DNA from: Synergistales bacterium | Lineage (GTDB): Bacteria > Synergistota > Synergistia > Synergistales > 79-D21 | Assembly (NCBI GenBank): GCA_015657435.1 | Contig: JADLKH010000002.1 | Location: 141,878 to 147,910, forward strand | Length of the DNA: 6,033 nt | Reading direction: 5' to 3' | Shown here: positions 5,527 through 6,033 of the stretch, one piece after another | Layout: the number at the start of each line of letters is the position of its first letter | How positions within the stretch are numbered: the stretch's first letter is position 1 | Translations under genes and position numbers: made by a program | The notes under the pieces: generated by a model | What the model was told of the DNA's origin: nothing | The model's database searches: none | What the model saw: only the letters and a program-made list of their open reading frames with translations

Positions 5527-6033
5527 CTACTTCACCACCCTGATGGCACGGATGTCCATCACCAGCGCCTTCGGCACCGATACGTGGACAACCAGCGTCT
5601 TGTCCTTCCACGGTTCCATCACTCGGACGACCTTCCCCTTCGACACCGCTTCTCCGCTACGGTTCAGGCAGTCCACCTCGGCTCCCACTTCAGGCACCGG
5701 CAGCATCTCGTACGGCAGCTTCATCAGCGCCTCGTCGGCCCCTCCGTACGTCAGGTCCACCACGAAGCACGCCAGCCCCGGACACTTCGCCACGCACATC
5801 GTGCACCCCGTGCACTTCGAATAGTCGATCCGCGGCGTGTCGTTGATGTCCTCGAACGGCAGCACCGCTCCCGTCGGACAGCTCGTGTGGCACGGATTGC
5901 ACGGAATCCTCTGCGGACACTCGATGATCACCAGACCGTTCTGCTTCGTCTCCCACAGCTCCTGCGGCGGCTTCACCGCTCCCGGCCGCTCTCCCGTCAG
6001 GATTCCGCTGTTGAACAGCATGTCCATCTCCAT
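5527..6033 (-). CDS. ferredoxin-like 4Fe-4S protein, electron-transfer subunit (5' end at or beyond right edge)
   Basis: 168 residues are visible. The second cluster motif is canonical: Cys74-x2-Cys77-x2-Cys80-x3-Cys84-Pro. The first is stretched: Cys39-x5-Cys45-x2-Cys48-x3-Cys52-Pro. Together they suggest two [4Fe-4S] clusters. Residues about 90-168 form a cysteine-poor, valine-rich extension not found in simple ferredoxins. Ferredoxin-like plus BFD subunits side by side recall the small subunits of multi-subunit FAD-dependent amino-acid dehydrogenases (proline dehydrogenase PDH1, HcnABC/opine oxidase type). The frame is open to the last base, where an ATG happens to lie. Met3 and Met5 are alternative starts (Met5 at 6021 has GGAG eight bases upstream), and a longer N-terminus outside the window is possible. 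Codon use is strikingly G-ending (14 of 15 prolines are CCG), unlike the adjacent genes. Confidence 0.85.
   Translation of the reverse strand: MEMDMLFNSGILTGERPGAVKPPQELWETKQNGLVIIECPQRIPCNPCHTSCPTGAVLPFEDINDTPRIDYSKCTGCTMCVAKCPGLACFVVDLTYGGADEALMKLPYEMLPVPEVGAEVDCLNRSGEAVSKGKVVRVMEPWKDKTLVVHVSVPKALVMDIRAIRVVK

Overview
The window reads as chromosomal DNA of a strictly anaerobic bacterium. Coding regions are GC-rich, the one large divergent intergenic region is markedly AT-rich, and iron-sulfur redox proteins are prominent: a dicluster aldo/keto reductase, a two-cluster ferredoxin-type protein and a BFD-type [2Fe-2S] protein. Together with a sodium-coupled amino-acid-type transporter and a nickel-pincer cofactor protein, this suggests an amino- or organic-acid-using anaerobe, perhaps of Desulfobacterota/Syntrophobacterales type. 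That taxonomic guess is inference only. No rRNA, tRNA, CRISPR, transposase or phage gene was seen.

Layout. Positions 1-516 (minus) hold the N-terminal two thirds of a dihydrodipicolinate reductase (DapB)-like enzyme that runs off the left edge; its catalytic loop differs from the DapB consensus. Upstream of it, and probably in the same transcription direction, lie a GC-rich terminator-like hairpin (583-615), a 31-residue single-span membrane peptide (650-745) and a 488-residue neurotransmitter:sodium symporter (NSS) family transporter (775-2241). The small peptide starts 29 bases after the transporter stop behind its own strong ribosome binding site, as expected of a small symporter accessory subunit.

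Positions 2242-2767 form a divergent, AT-rich intergenic region. It carries a 12-bp perfect palindrome close to the transporter start, a hairpin followed by seven T residues that no recognised gene explains, and a candidate promoter for the rightward genes.

Positions 2768-5184 (plus) are a compact two-gene operon, 17 bases apart: larC (nickel-pincer nucleotide cofactor biosynthesis, one uninterrupted frame) and an aldo/keto reductase with a C-terminal two-cluster [4Fe-4S] domain. A strong intrinsic terminator starts at the reductase's own stop codon. Facing it from the right (minus, 5237-6033) are a BFD-type [2Fe-2S] protein and a ferredoxin-like protein. They look like the small electron-transfer subunits of a multi-subunit FAD-dependent amino-acid or opine dehydrogenase whose catalytic subunits would lie beyond the right edge.

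Working together (inference). The transporter would import an amino acid or related compound. The BFD/ferredoxin pair would move electrons from its oxidation. LarC would supply the cofactor for a LarA-type 2-hydroxyacid racemase or epimerase encoded elsewhere, and the Fe-S aldo/keto reductase may act on a carbonyl compound connected to that enzyme. The most useful leads are the altered DapB-like loop, the 31-residue peptide, the larC/reductase pairing without other lar genes in view, and the abrupt change of codon use at the right-hand gene.
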